Positions 37,216 to 46,229 of a stretch of 64,000 nucleotides of DNA are shown here, piece by piece. The stretch comes from UBA9647 sp963739335 (GTDB taxonomy: Bacteria; Bacteroidota; Ignavibacteria; UBA10030), in assembly GCA_963739335.1 (NCBI GenBank), contig CAVUAC010000028.1, positions 1 through 64,000 on the forward strand, read 5' to 3'. The first letter of the stretch is position 1, and every line of letters begins with the position of its first letter. Position numbers and translations under genes: made by a program. The notes beneath the pieces are model-generated. The model was not told the DNA's origin and made no database searches. It worked only from the letters and a program-made list of their open reading frames with translations.

Positions 37216-38028
37216 ACCATTTGTTGGATTGGAGTTGATATGATCCGGCTTCTGCCAGCGACTTCCCGACTTGCTAGGATCGCTGCGCCAAGCGCTCCCG
37301 TAAACTGAGGCTCGGAGGGCACCCGGATCTTGCGCCCTGTTATTTCCTGCAACGCTTTGAAAACTCCCACGTTCTTGGCGACACCACCGGTAAAGACAAC
37401 TTCCTCGCGTAGGCCAATTCTGCCGGCCATTCCAAGAATCCGTCGAGCGACAGAGTTAAAAACACCCCGCAGCACGGACTCAGGAGATTGCCCCTGATGC
37501 AGGAGCCCGACGATTTCCGACTCCGCAAACACTGCGCACATCGAGGTGATCTCGCACCCCCCATCCGCCCTGAGGCCAAGATCACCTGTCTCCTCCACAG
37601 GAATATTCAACGTGCGCGCAACCGTCTCGATAAATCTCCCCGTTCCTGCCGCACAGCGGTCGTTCATGACAAAATCACGCACTCTCCCCTCGTCATCGAG
37701 CTGCATCATTTTTGAATCCTGGCCACCGATCTCGATCACGGTGTGGGCATTCGGCATCTCGGCGAGAACACCGGCTGCGTGACACGTGATCTCGGAGACG
37801 ACCCGATCTGCCTGTGCGAAGTAGTTTCTGCCGAAGCCAGTCGCTGCAATCCGTCCGATATGAGCTGGTTCGAGCTTCAACTCTGCGAGGAGGCCGTCGA
37901 ACGCCTTTCTTGCGTGGTCAGCCGGAAAAGCCCCCGAAGCTGTCACGCGCAGAGCCCACCGCGTGCTGGCCGTCGTGCACCAACACCTCAATGGAAGATG
38001 ACCCTATGTCTATTCCGCAGGTGAGCAT
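37212..38028 (-). pseudogene. 2-hydroxyacyl-CoA dehydratase activase-like ATPase (YjiL/HgdC type), frameshifted
   Basis: ASKHA-fold ATPase of about 270 residues. The start MLTCGIDIGSSSIEVLV at 38028 carries the phosphate-1 motif; one base is missing near 37946, after which the expected frame resumes (VTASGAFPADHARKAFDGLL). Further on are TVIEIGGQDSKMMQL (phosphate-2), DRCAAGTGRFIE, the cluster cysteines in GGCEITSMCAVFAESE, and VVFTGGVAKNVGVFKAL (adenosine motif). The dimer binds one [4Fe-4S] cluster and drives low-potential electron transfer with ATP. The partner reductase is 9 bp upstream and selD follows with ATGA overlap. The frameshift is probably an error because the operon otherwise looks intact. 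Confidence 0.85.
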
Positions 38029-38037
38029 GTCCGATTG

Positions 38038-39324
38038 CTACGCTGGCTGCACCTGAAGCAATTCATTGAATGACTCAACACGAACCTTTAGTTGTTCAAT
38101 ATCCTCGAACGAATAGTCGGTTACAATCTTCAACGACGGAACGTTGACCTTGCCAAGCGCAGTGTCAATGACCTTTGCCTCGATGTTATACGTATGGCAG
38201 AACGACAAGATGTTGTGAACAACCCCATCGATGTGATATTCCGTGATCATTTTCAGAATATTGTCGACTCGTTCTTTGTTTGGAGAGAAGCAGGAACAAT
38301 CGATCGTGAAGTAGCGATCCGCGATAGCCGCGATCATCCCATCCAAATCTTCGGAAGTCTCATCAACCAGATCTCTATAGTAACGCATGCCAGTGCAGGA
38401 TTCGTCAGCGACAATCTGCAGACCGGATGATTCGACAGCATAATGGACTTTCGCATTTCCAAGCGGAGAAGGCGACCCGGCCATCAGGATGCGCGAGCCC
38501 TCTCTCTCGTAGGCCGAGATGCCCGCCTTCACACGCTGGTTGAGTTCATCAACGAGCCGCTCACACCCTTCGATGAATTTCCCGATATCCTGACTCAACG
38601 CTACCTGAGAAACCAAGAGCGCGTCGAGACCGGAGATCGGCGGATTCGGCAACTTGCGGAAGTTGTTGATGGTCTGAAGGACCTTGCGCCTTCTGTTGAC
38701 AAGCGCAATCGTCTCCTTCAATCTCGCGGGAGTAATTCTGACGCCGGATAGCTTCTCGACGAATTGTCGGAACCGATGGGCCTCCGAAAGCCAGAGGTTC
38801 CTGTCGACTTCGTTCTTCTTCTGTGGGACCTCCATCACCTCGTAACCGAAGAGATCCCACGCTTTCTTTTTTGCATCGCACGTTGTTTCTCCGACGGCTG
38901 CGTCTTTGAGCTTCTTGTACGGACATGTTCCACTGAATGCCATCCCGAAGGTGGACCGGATCAGAGGACAAATGTCTCTTGGAAACATTTTGTCGGCGTA
39001 ATCGACGGGCCAGTGTGAACCTCCGCAGAGCGGAATGGGCAGAACGTTTGCAGCAAGTGCAATCTCATCCGGCACGTAAATGCAGAACGTGCCAATCGAC
39101 TTCCCTCCGTTGGTTCGATACTCAAGGACCTCGGCGACCCGCTCTGCATGCGACGCATGGAACGCCCAGTCAAAGAACTCCATCGCTGCAGGTCGGTTTT
39201 TGGCGGAACGGTGCGTCTTCTCATGAAGCCTGTTGTTGTACTCCACAAGCTGATCATGGAGTTCTATGTTGACTCCGACTTTCCGCAAGACTTCGTTAGC
39301 GTCGATCATAAGCGGGCCTGACAT
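38038..39324 (-). CDS. Double-cubane-cluster-type reductase (YjiM / HgdB-like)
   Basis: 428 residues; ATG 39324 chosen, ATG 39309 is an alternative. Family marks are GTFCIYVPDEIALAANVLPI, the Cys in PLCGGSHW, GTCPYKK, GETTCDAKKKAWDLFGYEV and, near the end, VHNILSFCHTYNIEAK followed by IVTDYSFED. The TTCD-KKK motif is typical of YjiM-like double-cubane cluster proteins that, with an activase, perform ATP-driven low-potential reductions. No partner subunit of the classical dehydratases is present. Its place between selB and selD suggests a role in selenium or sulfur chemistry, but that is inference. Confidence 0.8.
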   Translation of the reverse strand: MSGPLMIDANEVLRKVGVNIELHDQLVEYNNRLHEKTHRSAKNRPAAMEFFDWAFHASHAERVAEVLEYRTNGGKSIGTFCIYVPDEIALAANVLPIPLCGGSHWPVDYADKMFPRDICPLIRSTFGMAFSGTCPYKKLKDAAVGETTCDAKKKAWDLFGYEVMEVPQKKNEVDRNLWLSEAHRFRQFVEKLSGVRITPARLKETIALVNRRRKVLQTINNFRKLPNPPISGLDALLVSQVALSQDIGKFIEGCERLVDELNQRVKAGISAYEREGSRILMAGSPSPLGNAKVHYAVESSGLQIVADESCTGMRYYRDLVDETSEDLDGMIAAIADRYFTIDCSCFSPNKERVDNILKMITEYHIDGVVHNILSFCHTYNIEAKVIDTALGKVNVPSLKIVTDYSFEDIEQLKVRVESFNELLQVQPA

Positions 39325-39359
39325 AGCTCTCTGAAACGAACAGCAATGACAAAAGCGGG

Positions 39360-39480
39360 ACCCCATCCTGGCCTTCCCCTCTGAGGGGAAGGAATATCTA
39401 GCCGTGAGCAGAGGAGCACTGATCCCCACCAGGCACCGACACTCCCTCTCCTCGAGGAGAGGAGAGGGACGGGGTGAGGT
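39360..39480. repeat. Short palindromic repeats between selB and the reductase gene
   Basis: CCTTCCCCTC-tga-GGGGAAGG at about 39369-39390 and CCCTCTCCTC-GAGGAGAG... at about 39451-39475. These GAGG-rich palindromes are intergenic and interrupt the otherwise tightly packed selenium gene cluster. Confidence 0.55.
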
Positions 39481-39542
39481 CAGGATTTGCCTCCGGCCCC
39501 GATGAACTCATGAAAGTATAACCCAGCATTATTCCGGTTACA

Positions 39543-41444
39543 CTATCTTGTGCTTTTCAACCTCCGAACATCGCCGTCCCGCTCTGTGAATCCAATACCA
39601 TCAAGATAGAGCAGCAGCGGAAGCGCGTATTTCCGTGTAATCCCGAGATGTTCTCGTATCTCTCCCAATCCGGCTTCTTTCCGCTTTGCGAGGAACGAGC
39701 CGATCTCTTTCTTCGCACGGTCGATCGCGTCTCGATGCATGACGATACCCTCCTCGAGTCGCACCAGCGCTCCGGTCTCGAGTAGAAGGGCAATTAGCTT
39801 CTCCCCATCTTTTCCCAACCCGGCTGTCACTTCGTGCGGACTTGGAGGCATGAGTGAAGATTTGATGAAGCTTTGTTCGATCTTCTCTTTCAATTTCATT
39901 TGATCTGGAGAGAGCTGTACCGCATCCGCGCTGAGCGCAATCCGATCTCCATGGATGTGAATGCTCTTCTCGTCCTGAAGAATTCTGCACACACTGTCGA
40001 AAAGCCCCTTTTCGACGGGCGGTTTGATGCGTGAGTGAAGCTCTCCGCCCGAAAGGCCAGCCTTGAGCGGATTCTCGATATGAAGTTTGCCAAGAAGATC
40101 GACGATCTTCTTCTTCAAGGAGTCGAGGTTTGCGGCGGAATACCACGATTCCTGGTCGAAACAAACGACGGACCCTTTTTGCTCGAGTCCTTGCAGATGG
40201 TGGGCACAGACGTCCATCGGGACCCCTGCGAGTTTCGCGAGTTCGGCTACAGTCACCGTCGTGTGGATCGTACGAGTGATATGCTCGAGCACGAGTTGCT
40301 CTGCATCACCGTGCACCATTCGCTGCAACCGTTCGTGGACATCATCCTGGAAACGTTTGTGCTTCCCGGGATGAACATCGAGGATCGACCCGCCTCCAAT
40401 CGTATGAATAGGCGAGTAGCTTCGAACGACAAACCGATCGCCGGCGTCGGCCACGACCGGCTTTTCGAAATGGATCTGCACAAACCCATCCTCTCCAGGC
40501 TGGAATTGCTCACGATCCAGAAGAATGATGCGCGCCACGACTTCCGATGTCCCGACGTGGAACCGTATGCGTGCGCGGTTCTCGAGCTTCGCCGCGGCCG
40601 TCGACAAATACGAAAACTGCGCATCCACCATCGATGTGGACTTGAAGTAGCCCGGTTGACCCAGAACATCACCGCGTTCGATCAGCTCTTTCTCGACCCC
40701 CTGCAAATTGATCGCCGTCCGAAGTCCGATGCTGCTTTCAGTAACCGTCTTATCATGAACCTGAAGGCCACGAACCTTCAACAACTTGCCGTGAGGAAGA
40801 AGCTCCACAGCATCATCGACCCGCACTTTCCCGGCGAGGATCGTCCCAGCTACTACTGTTCCGAACCCTTTGATCGTGAAGACCCTATCGATGGGCAACC
40901 GGAATACGCCTTTGTCCTTTCGCCGCTGCACCGAGCGCGCCATTGTCTTGATCTGCCGCCCGAGCTCGTTGATTCCCTCACCGGAGACTGTGCTCACAGG
41001 AATGATGGGGGCATGTTCAAGGAATGTGCCGCGGACCAATCCTCGAATGTCGTTCGTCACCATCTCCAGCCAGTCTTTCTCAGCAAGATCAATCTTGTTC
41101 AGCACGATCAGTCCCGACGGAATTTGCAGAAGACGAAGAATCTCAAGATGCTCCCGCGTCTGAGGCATGACGCCATCGTCGGCAGCGACGACCAGCAGCG
41201 CAAGGTCGACTGTATTGACTCCGGCAACCATGGTCTTGACGAATTTCTCATGACCAGGGACATCGATGATTGCGACCTCATCTCCGAGGAACGCGAACCC
41301 GAGGTCCGTCGTCATCCCTCGCTCTTTCTCCTCCTTCAGCCTGTCGGTGTCGATGCCTGTAAGGGCCTTGACGATAGATGTCTTCCCATGGTCGATGTGA
41401 CCAGCCATCCCCAGGACGATATGTCGGTTCGATAGTTCAGCCAT
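39543..41444 (-). CDS. selB: Selenocysteine-specific elongation factor SelB
   Basis: 633 residues from ATG 41444 (GTG 41459 possible). GTPase motifs: GHIDHGKTS, the switch RGMTTDLGFAF, DVPGHEKFV, LNKIDLA. Domains II-III of EF-Tu type follow (GVFRLPIDRVFTIKGFGTVV), then the C-terminal winged-helix array from about 380 to the end (TAGLGKDGEKLIALLLET, IREHLGITRKYALPLLLYLD) that binds the SECIS hairpin. It delivers Sec-tRNA to UGA. It lies 33 bp after selA. A long open frame on the opposite strand is a shadow. Confidence 0.97.
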   Translation of the reverse strand: MAELSNRHIVLGMAGHIDHGKTSIVKALTGIDTDRLKEEKERGMTTDLGFAFLGDEVAIIDVPGHEKFVKTMVAGVNTVDLALLVVAADDGVMPQTREHLEILRLLQIPSGLIVLNKIDLAEKDWLEMVTNDIRGLVRGTFLEHAPIIPVSTVSGEGINELGRQIKTMARSVQRRKDKGVFRLPIDRVFTIKGFGTVVAGTILAGKVRVDDAVELLPHGKLLKVRGLQVHDKTVTESSIGLRTAINLQGVEKELIERGDVLGQPGYFKSTSMVDAQFSYLSTAAAKLENRARIRFHVGTSEVVARIILLDREQFQPGEDGFVQIHFEKPVVADAGDRFVVRSYSPIHTIGGGSILDVHPGKHKRFQDDVHERLQRMVHGDAEQLVLEHITRTIHTTVTVAELAKLAGVPMDVCAHHLQGLEQKGSVVCFDQESWYSAANLDSLKKKIVDLLGKLHIENPLKAGLSGGELHSRIKPPVEKGLFDSVCRILQDEKSIHIHGDRIALSADAVQLSPDQMKLKEKIEQSFIKSSLMPPSPHEVTAGLGKDGEKLIALLLETGALVRLEEGIVMHRDAIDRAKKEIGSFLAKRKEAGLGEIREHLGITRKYALPLLLYLDGIGFTERDGDVRRLKSTR

Positions 41445-41477
41445 TTCGAGAATTGACACTCTTGCGGCGTACCATTC

Positions 41478-42878
41478 CTACATCACGGCGCCCTTGAAGC
41501 CCGCAATAATAAGCTCGAGCTCGTCATCGCGGATTGTTCGCCCGTCCAGGAGGAACTTCTGCTCCTTGATTCTGCCGAAGACGGGCGTGCGGGCAAGTCT
41601 CAGCTTCCGGGCAAGCTCCTCAGGTGGAAGGCCCTCAACCGAGATGCTGACAACCCATGTCGGCAATGTCACCGTCGCCAGCGAGCCGCTTCCGACCTCC
41701 GAGGCATCCTGCTCCACCGCGACCATGCCTTTTTCCAGGAGGACCTGGCTCAGATGACTTCCCAACCGTTCGCAGCGTGTCCTGATGGCGGACTCTTCCA
41801 TCGTCAGAAGCCGAAGCACCGGATGTTCTGCGAGCAGTTTTCTTTCATCGAGGAACAGCCTCAGGGTCGCCTCAAGCACTGCGAAGGTCATCTTGTCACA
41901 GCGAAGTGCTCTGGTCAGCTGATTGTTCTTTATTTGCTCGACGATCTCCCGTTTGCCGACGATGATGCCACATTGCGGGCCACCCAGAAGCTTGTCACCG
42001 CTGAAGCACACGACATCTGCCCCGGCGGCAACAGAATCCTGAACCATGGGTTCTTTTGGGAGTCCCCATCGACTCAGGTCGACGAGCGCCCCGCTTCCAA
42101 GGTCGTCCACAATCTTCACATTCCGTTGATGAGCGAGCTGGGCAAGCTCATCAATCAGCACCTGACTTGTGAATCCGAGAATTCGGTAGTTACTCTGGTG
42201 GACTTTCAGGATGAGGCCCGTGTCCTGACTGATTGCACGTTCGTAGTCCTTCAGATGCGTGCGATTGGTTGTTCCCACCTCGACGAGCTTCGCGCCGCTC
42301 CTCTTCATCACGTCTGGAAGCCTGAACGAGCCACCGATCTCCACAAGCTCTCCGCGTGAGACGATGACCTCTTTGCCCTCCGCGAGCGTATTGAGGATCA
42401 GCATCGTCGCAGCAGCGTTGTTGTTTACAACAATCGCTGCTTCCGCTCCCGTGATTTGTGACAGGAGCTTTTCGACGTCCTTGTAGCGGTCCCCCCGTTT
42501 GCCGGTCTCCAGGTCGATCTGGAGCGTGCAATAGTTCTGGACAGTATCCATCAGGGCATGCTGTGCTGACTCCGCAATCGGGGCCCGGCCAAGCGCCGTG
42601 TGAAGGATGACGCCCGTTCCATTGATGCCTCTTCGAAGGCCGGGAAGGAGAGCAATCTCGATTCGCTCCACCAGCCTTCGAACGATCTCATCGTAGTCTG
42701 GTACCAGGGAAAGACTTCCGTCGATGATCTTCGCTCGAAGCTGATCCAGACAGGAACGAATCTCATCGACGACAAGCGAGCGCGGATGGACACGCACAAC
42801 GGCATCCATACGCTGATCTTCCAACAGCTTGTCAACCTTTGGAAGATGCTGAAGTAATTGGTTTGGCTCCGGATTCAT
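41478..42878 (-). CDS. selA: L-seryl-tRNA(Sec) selenium transferase
   Basis: 466 residues, PLP-dependent. GINGTGVILHTALGRAP begins the core; VVNNNAAATMLILNTLA and the Lys in FSGDKLLGGPQCGIIVG (Schiff base) are typical of SelA. The N-terminal tRNA-binding domain (LPKVDKLLEDQRM) is present. It converts Ser-tRNA(Sec) to Sec-tRNA(Sec) with selenophosphate. It overlaps the end of the NapH-like gene by 47 bp. Confidence 0.97.
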   Translation of the reverse strand: MNPEPNQLLQHLPKVDKLLEDQRMDAVVRVHPRSLVVDEIRSCLDQLRAKIIDGSLSLVPDYDEIVRRLVERIEIALLPGLRRGINGTGVILHTALGRAPIAESAQHALMDTVQNYCTLQIDLETGKRGDRYKDVEKLLSQITGAEAAIVVNNNAAATMLILNTLAEGKEVIVSRGELVEIGGSFRLPDVMKRSGAKLVEVGTTNRTHLKDYERAISQDTGLILKVHQSNYRILGFTSQVLIDELAQLAHQRNVKIVDDLGSGALVDLSRWGLPKEPMVQDSVAAGADVVCFSGDKLLGGPQCGIIVGKREIVEQIKNNQLTRALRCDKMTFAVLEATLRLFLDERKLLAEHPVLRLLTMEESAIRTRCERLGSHLSQVLLEKGMVAVEQDASEVGSGSLATVTLPTWVVSISVEGLPPEELARKLRLARTPVFGRIKEQKFLLDGRTIRDDELELIIAGFKGAVM

Positions 42879-43728
42879 GAACTAAACCCCATCGGACGTG
42901 CACGTTCTTGCAGATCGTGCAGTTTAGACATCGTATACAGTCTGGAGAATTTGGATCATCAGCTATTCTGATCTCGACAGGACACACAGCAACACAGAGA
43001 TCGCAGTCCGCGCACTTCCCTTCGACTTCCATCCTCATGAGGCTGACGCGATTAAAGAGCGAATAGACTGCTCCCAGCGGGCAGAGCGTTCGACAAAACG
43101 GCCTGCTGGTGATAACGAAGAGCACGAGGAAAAACACGAGGATACTGATCTTCATGATATAGAGCCAGCCGACCATGTCCGGCTCGATCACAGGCTTTGC
43201 ATACGCTGGATCGATCGGATTCCACAACATCCAGGGAATTCCAGCGCTGAGCGTACCCCACGGACAAATCCTCGAGAACCAATGTGCCTCAACGAGGTAT
43301 GGCAGGATTATCGCGAGAACGACAAGAGAAACATACTTCCCTTGTTTCAGGAAGGAGGGGATTCTGAATTTCCTGCTCTTAATCTTGAATATCTGATCCT
43401 GTATCCAGCCGAATGGACACAACCATCCACACACAGATCGTCCAAACGTCATGCCGACGGCTCCCAGAAAGCCGATGATGAAAAGGGGGATCTTCCCAAT
43501 CGCCGAGAAATGCTGCACGATACCGATGGGGCAGGCCGTAAGGGCAGTCGGACACGCGTGGCAATTCAACCCCGGGAAGCACACCTGCTTCAAGGGTCCG
43601 TCGTAGATTTGTTTTGTCGAAGCTACGGGGAAGTAACTGTTCGGAAGGATGAGTCCAAAAAACGCGACGATTGGGGATCGTACTTTGCGAAGGATTGCGT
43701 AGGTCTTTTTGGACTCTTTGCTTTCCAT
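42832..43728 (-). CDS. NapH/CcoG-like membrane ferredoxin
   Basis: 298 residues with about five membrane helices. Cysteine clusters: CFPGLNCHACPTALTACPIG, CGWLCPFGWIQDQ, CRTLCPLGA, and two 4Fe-4S sites in CADCDLCVAVCPVE and CIRCLNCTICKN. Such proteins move electrons between quinols and periplasmic or cytoplasmic redox partners. It begins 12 bp after the 52-residue selenoprotein, whose SECIS stem lies partly in the gap, and is followed by selA. It is likely the electron partner of the small selenoprotein. Confidence 0.85.
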   Translation of the reverse strand: MESKESKKTYAILRKVRSPIVAFFGLILPNSYFPVASTKQIYDGPLKQVCFPGLNCHACPTALTACPIGIVQHFSAIGKIPLFIIGFLGAVGMTFGRSVCGWLCPFGWIQDQIFKIKSRKFRIPSFLKQGKYVSLVVLAIILPYLVEAHWFSRICPWGTLSAGIPWMLWNPIDPAYAKPVIEPDMVGWLYIMKISILVFFLVLFVITSRPFCRTLCPLGAVYSLFNRVSLMRMEVEGKCADCDLCVAVCPVEIRIADDPNSPDCIRCLNCTICKNVHVRWGLVHESGAKPITSASSKG

Positions 43729-43734
43729 ATTCTT

Positions 43735-43767
43735 TTGGGATTACCCGATCCCAATGCAATCGAGTCA
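43735..43767 (-). promoter_or_regulatory. Sec codon and SECIS-like hairpin of the small selenoprotein
   Basis: TGA (43767-43765), 10 nt, then a perfect 7-bp stem TTGGGAT/ATCCCAA with loop CGGGTA (43747-43742). The loop starts 17 nt after TGA and contains GGGT. The right arm lies beyond the stop codon. Confidence 0.8.
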
Positions 43768-43899
43768 GAGTGTCGCGGTCTCGATTCGTATGAGCGTCAG
43801 CTCGCCGGAAATGACGCCGACAATGAGAGAGGCTGCGAACAACAGAGCAAGCGCTGTTCGAAAAGCCTTCGAATGCCAGATCGTCGTCGTTAGTTGCAT
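43741..43899 (-). CDS. 52-residue membrane selenoprotein with U-L-D-C motif (CD1871A-like)
   Basis: From ATG 43899 the frame encodes one transmembrane helix (AFRTALALLFAASLIVGVI) followed by SGELTLIRIETATL, then TGA at 43767-43765, then LDCIGIG and a TAA stop. Reading TGA as Sec45 gives ULDCIGIG, matching the C-L-x-C-IGIG ending I know from short CXXC proteins annotated as CD1871A-like. A strong SECIS-like hairpin follows the TGA. GGTAAGGG directly precedes the ATG. The redox pair would lie at the membrane, next to the NapH-like protein. No gene finder that treats TGA as stop would find the motif. Confidence 0.8.
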
Positions 43900-43964
43900 C
43901 CCTTACCAATCGTTTAAGTATAATGAAGGGATTCGCTGTTCGGTGCAGTGAGATTTATTGCGGG

Positions 43965-43994
43965 CAAACTACAAAAACAGGGTATGAATTGCAA
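43965..43994 (-). promoter_or_regulatory. Putative promoter of the selenium operon
   Basis: Minus strand: TTG (43994-43992), 19-nt spacer, GTAGTTTG (43972-43965), one mismatch from TAnnTTTG. It lies 66 bp before the small selenoprotein gene. A TATACT nearer the gene is an alternative. Confidence 0.4.
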
Positions 43995-44048
43995 CACGAC
44001 AGGGGGAACTCTCAGAAACCGGGACGAAAACGAGCCAGAAACCTTGAT

Positions 44049-44069
44049 GGGGGCGGAGAAACCGCCCCC
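44049..44069 (-). terminator. GC-rich hairpin after the BNR gene
   Basis: GGGGGCGG/CCGCCCCC with a 5-nt loop, 21 nt downstream of the BNR stop. No clear T-run follows on the minus strand, so terminator strength is uncertain. Confidence 0.5.
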
Positions 44070-44089
44070 TCCAATGGTTTTATCGCGTT

Positions 44090-46131
44090 CTACTTTGTGG
44101 TCAGCTTAGCACCAGCCAGGCTCAGCCTGACAACACCGGCCCGACTTGTGCCCGCATACAGCATCGAGTTCTTCGAGTCAAAATCGATGCACAGAATCGA
44201 TCGATCGGATAGTCCCTCGTTTATCTCCTTCCATGATTTCCCGGCGTCATTACTGAGCCAAACGCCGTTTTCTGAGCCGAGGAAGAACCGGCCCTTCCTC
44301 ACGGGGTCTGCAACAACGCATGTGCCGCCGATGTCCTGTGCCTTCCAGCTTCCACCCTCGTCCTCGCTGATATAGACGCCTTTCTTCATGACAACTAACA
44401 GCCGATTCGGATTAGCCGGGTCAAAGCACATGCTTTCGATGCCACCCGGCTTTCTGCAGAGTTCACCGATCTCATTCCACGTCGCACCAGCGTCGATCGA
44501 CCTGTACAGCATGCTCTTAGGATTGCTCGAGTAAATACCGAGCGTTCCCCCGGCAAAAAGCATGTTCTTCTTGCGCGGATGCACGATGAGGCCCTTCAGA
44601 ATACCCTCTTCCTTTTCAAACATCGTTCGCTTCCACGTTTTCCCATCGTCTGTGCTCTTGAAGACAGCCATCTTTCGAACTGACGTTTTCGGATCGACCA
44701 TGCATCCGGCTTGATAGATAGAACCGAAAGCAATCTTGGCACCATCGTCCATCGTCTTGTCGAGTTCTTTCCAAGTGGCGCCGCCACTTGTGCTCATGAA
44801 GAGCCCGGCATTCCCTCACCCCCCGCCTTCCATCGCATATATCCGGTACGGTTTTTTTGTTTCAACCAGAATATCTGCGATGTTTGTACACGTATAGAAA
44901 ACGGGGAGTTGTTCCCACGCAACGGCTGCGCCGGTTGCGCTCGTCGTCTTGTACACTGCATTCGACATCAATGCCGCAAAGACCGTATTCGGCGACGATG
45001 GCGCTACACGCACTGCAGTCACCTGTGTGCAGAGGATTCCTTTGTGTCTGGGCTTCCAGGATTTTCCATGATCCGCGCTGGCGAATATCCCGGCGCTATT
45101 CGCTGCCAGGATTTCCATTCCTCCGCGTGTGTCAACGAGGAGGTTGGTCACCCCAGAGCCTGGCAACTTGGCTACACCCACCTTCCAGGTCACGCCTCCA
45201 TCGTTGCTCTCTGCCACTCCCTTGTCCAGCGCGACGACGAGGTGACTCGTGTCTTGCGAGTCTATCCAAATCTTCTGAGGGTATGTTAATGAGCCTTTGT
45301 TCTTCTGCCAGGACTTGCCCCCATCGTTGCTGCGGTACACCCCACCGTACGTAAGGGCAAAGAGCCTGCCCGCAACGTTAGGATCAACCGCTACGTCGTT
45401 CAGCGGGCTGATATCATTCCTGCTGACGGTGATGGGGGAGAAAGTTGCACCGCCGTTTGTGCTGGCAAAAAGGACTTTCGTATCCATCGTGAACATCGAC
45501 GGCCTTATGGAAACGTACACATTCATTGGATTGAGGGGAGCAATCGCAAGTGATGCCGCATATACTTTCTGTCCCGGATATCCGTTGCATCCCAAAACTC
45601 GCCTTTGTCGGTGCTCTTCAGGTACGCAACTCCCTCACTCATTGCCGTGCGGGCGACTGCGTGAACGGTGAGCGGATTCTTTGGATCGAAGACAATGCTT
45701 AGCACGGTGTAGATCGGTGGAAACGGCTTTGACGTCCAGGTCTTCCCCCCATCGATGCTCTCGTGAAGCAAACTCGGTTCAACGTTGAGGGTCTCAGAGG
45801 AATCATACGGGTCCTGGTTGAACCCGCTCGAAAGCGCATAGAGCGAGCCCGGCTCGAATGGATTGATGAGAATTTTCGAGACCCTCTCATCGATCTTCCC
45901 AATTTCTATCCACGTAGCACCTCGGTCATTCGACTTGTACAATGGTGCAGGTTTTCCGTACGGGATTGCATAGAGAACATCGGGATTCTTGGCATCGCGG
46001 ACGACAGATGCAATATATCCGCCATCAGGGCCGATCGATTCCCATTTTGCTCCCTGGGCGATGAGCAGCGCGGGGAACAGCGTCGCGAGTGAGACCCAGA
46101 AAGCTAGACGCAACAGCGACAGATTTTTCAT
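44090..46131 (-). pseudogene. Sortilin/BNR-repeat exported protein, interrupted
   Basis: About 680 residues with a signal peptide (LSLLRLAFWVSLATLFPALLIAQG). Repeated S-x-D-x-G-x-T-W Asp-box motifs occur throughout: YKSNDRGATWIEIG, HESIDGGKTWTSKP, FASTNGGATFSP, YRSNDGGKSWQKN, FASADHGKSWKPR, FKSTDDGKTWKRT and YRSIDAGATWNEIG, marking a beta-propeller of the VPS10/BNR type. A lost A near 45568 breaks the frame (DIRDRK, then VYAASLAIAPLN resumes) and a TGA at 44816-44818 stops it after AMEGGG, with GNAGLFMSTSGGATW continuing in frame. No UxxC context, so not read as Sec. Likely cell-surface; function unknown. Confidence 0.8.
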
Positions 46132-46198
46132 ACGTTCACCTCACCTATTATGCGCCGATAGTTTTTACTGCGCTTTCTCTTGCAACAACAACACAATC

Positions 46199-46222
46199 CG
46201 CTGCAGCCAACGGCTGCGCGGT
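46199..46222 (-). terminator. Terminator after the TlpA-like gene
   Basis: CCGCGCAGCC-gtt-GGCTGCAGCGG on the minus strand with one bulge, followed by ATTGTGTTGTTGTTG. It lies 8 nt after the stop codon of the TlpA-like gene. Confidence 0.65.
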
Positions 46223-46229
46223 TTTGCAT

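Noticed and set aside
40035..41435. A 466-codon open frame antisense to selB
   Set aside because: It is fully covered by selB, which has all GTPase and winged-helix motifs; the antisense frame has no protein-like motifs.
44816..44818. TGA in the BNR protein as a selenocysteine codon
   Set aside because: It sits in a Gly-rich loop (EGGG-GNAG) with no redox partner and no stable G/U-loop hairpin at the required distance.
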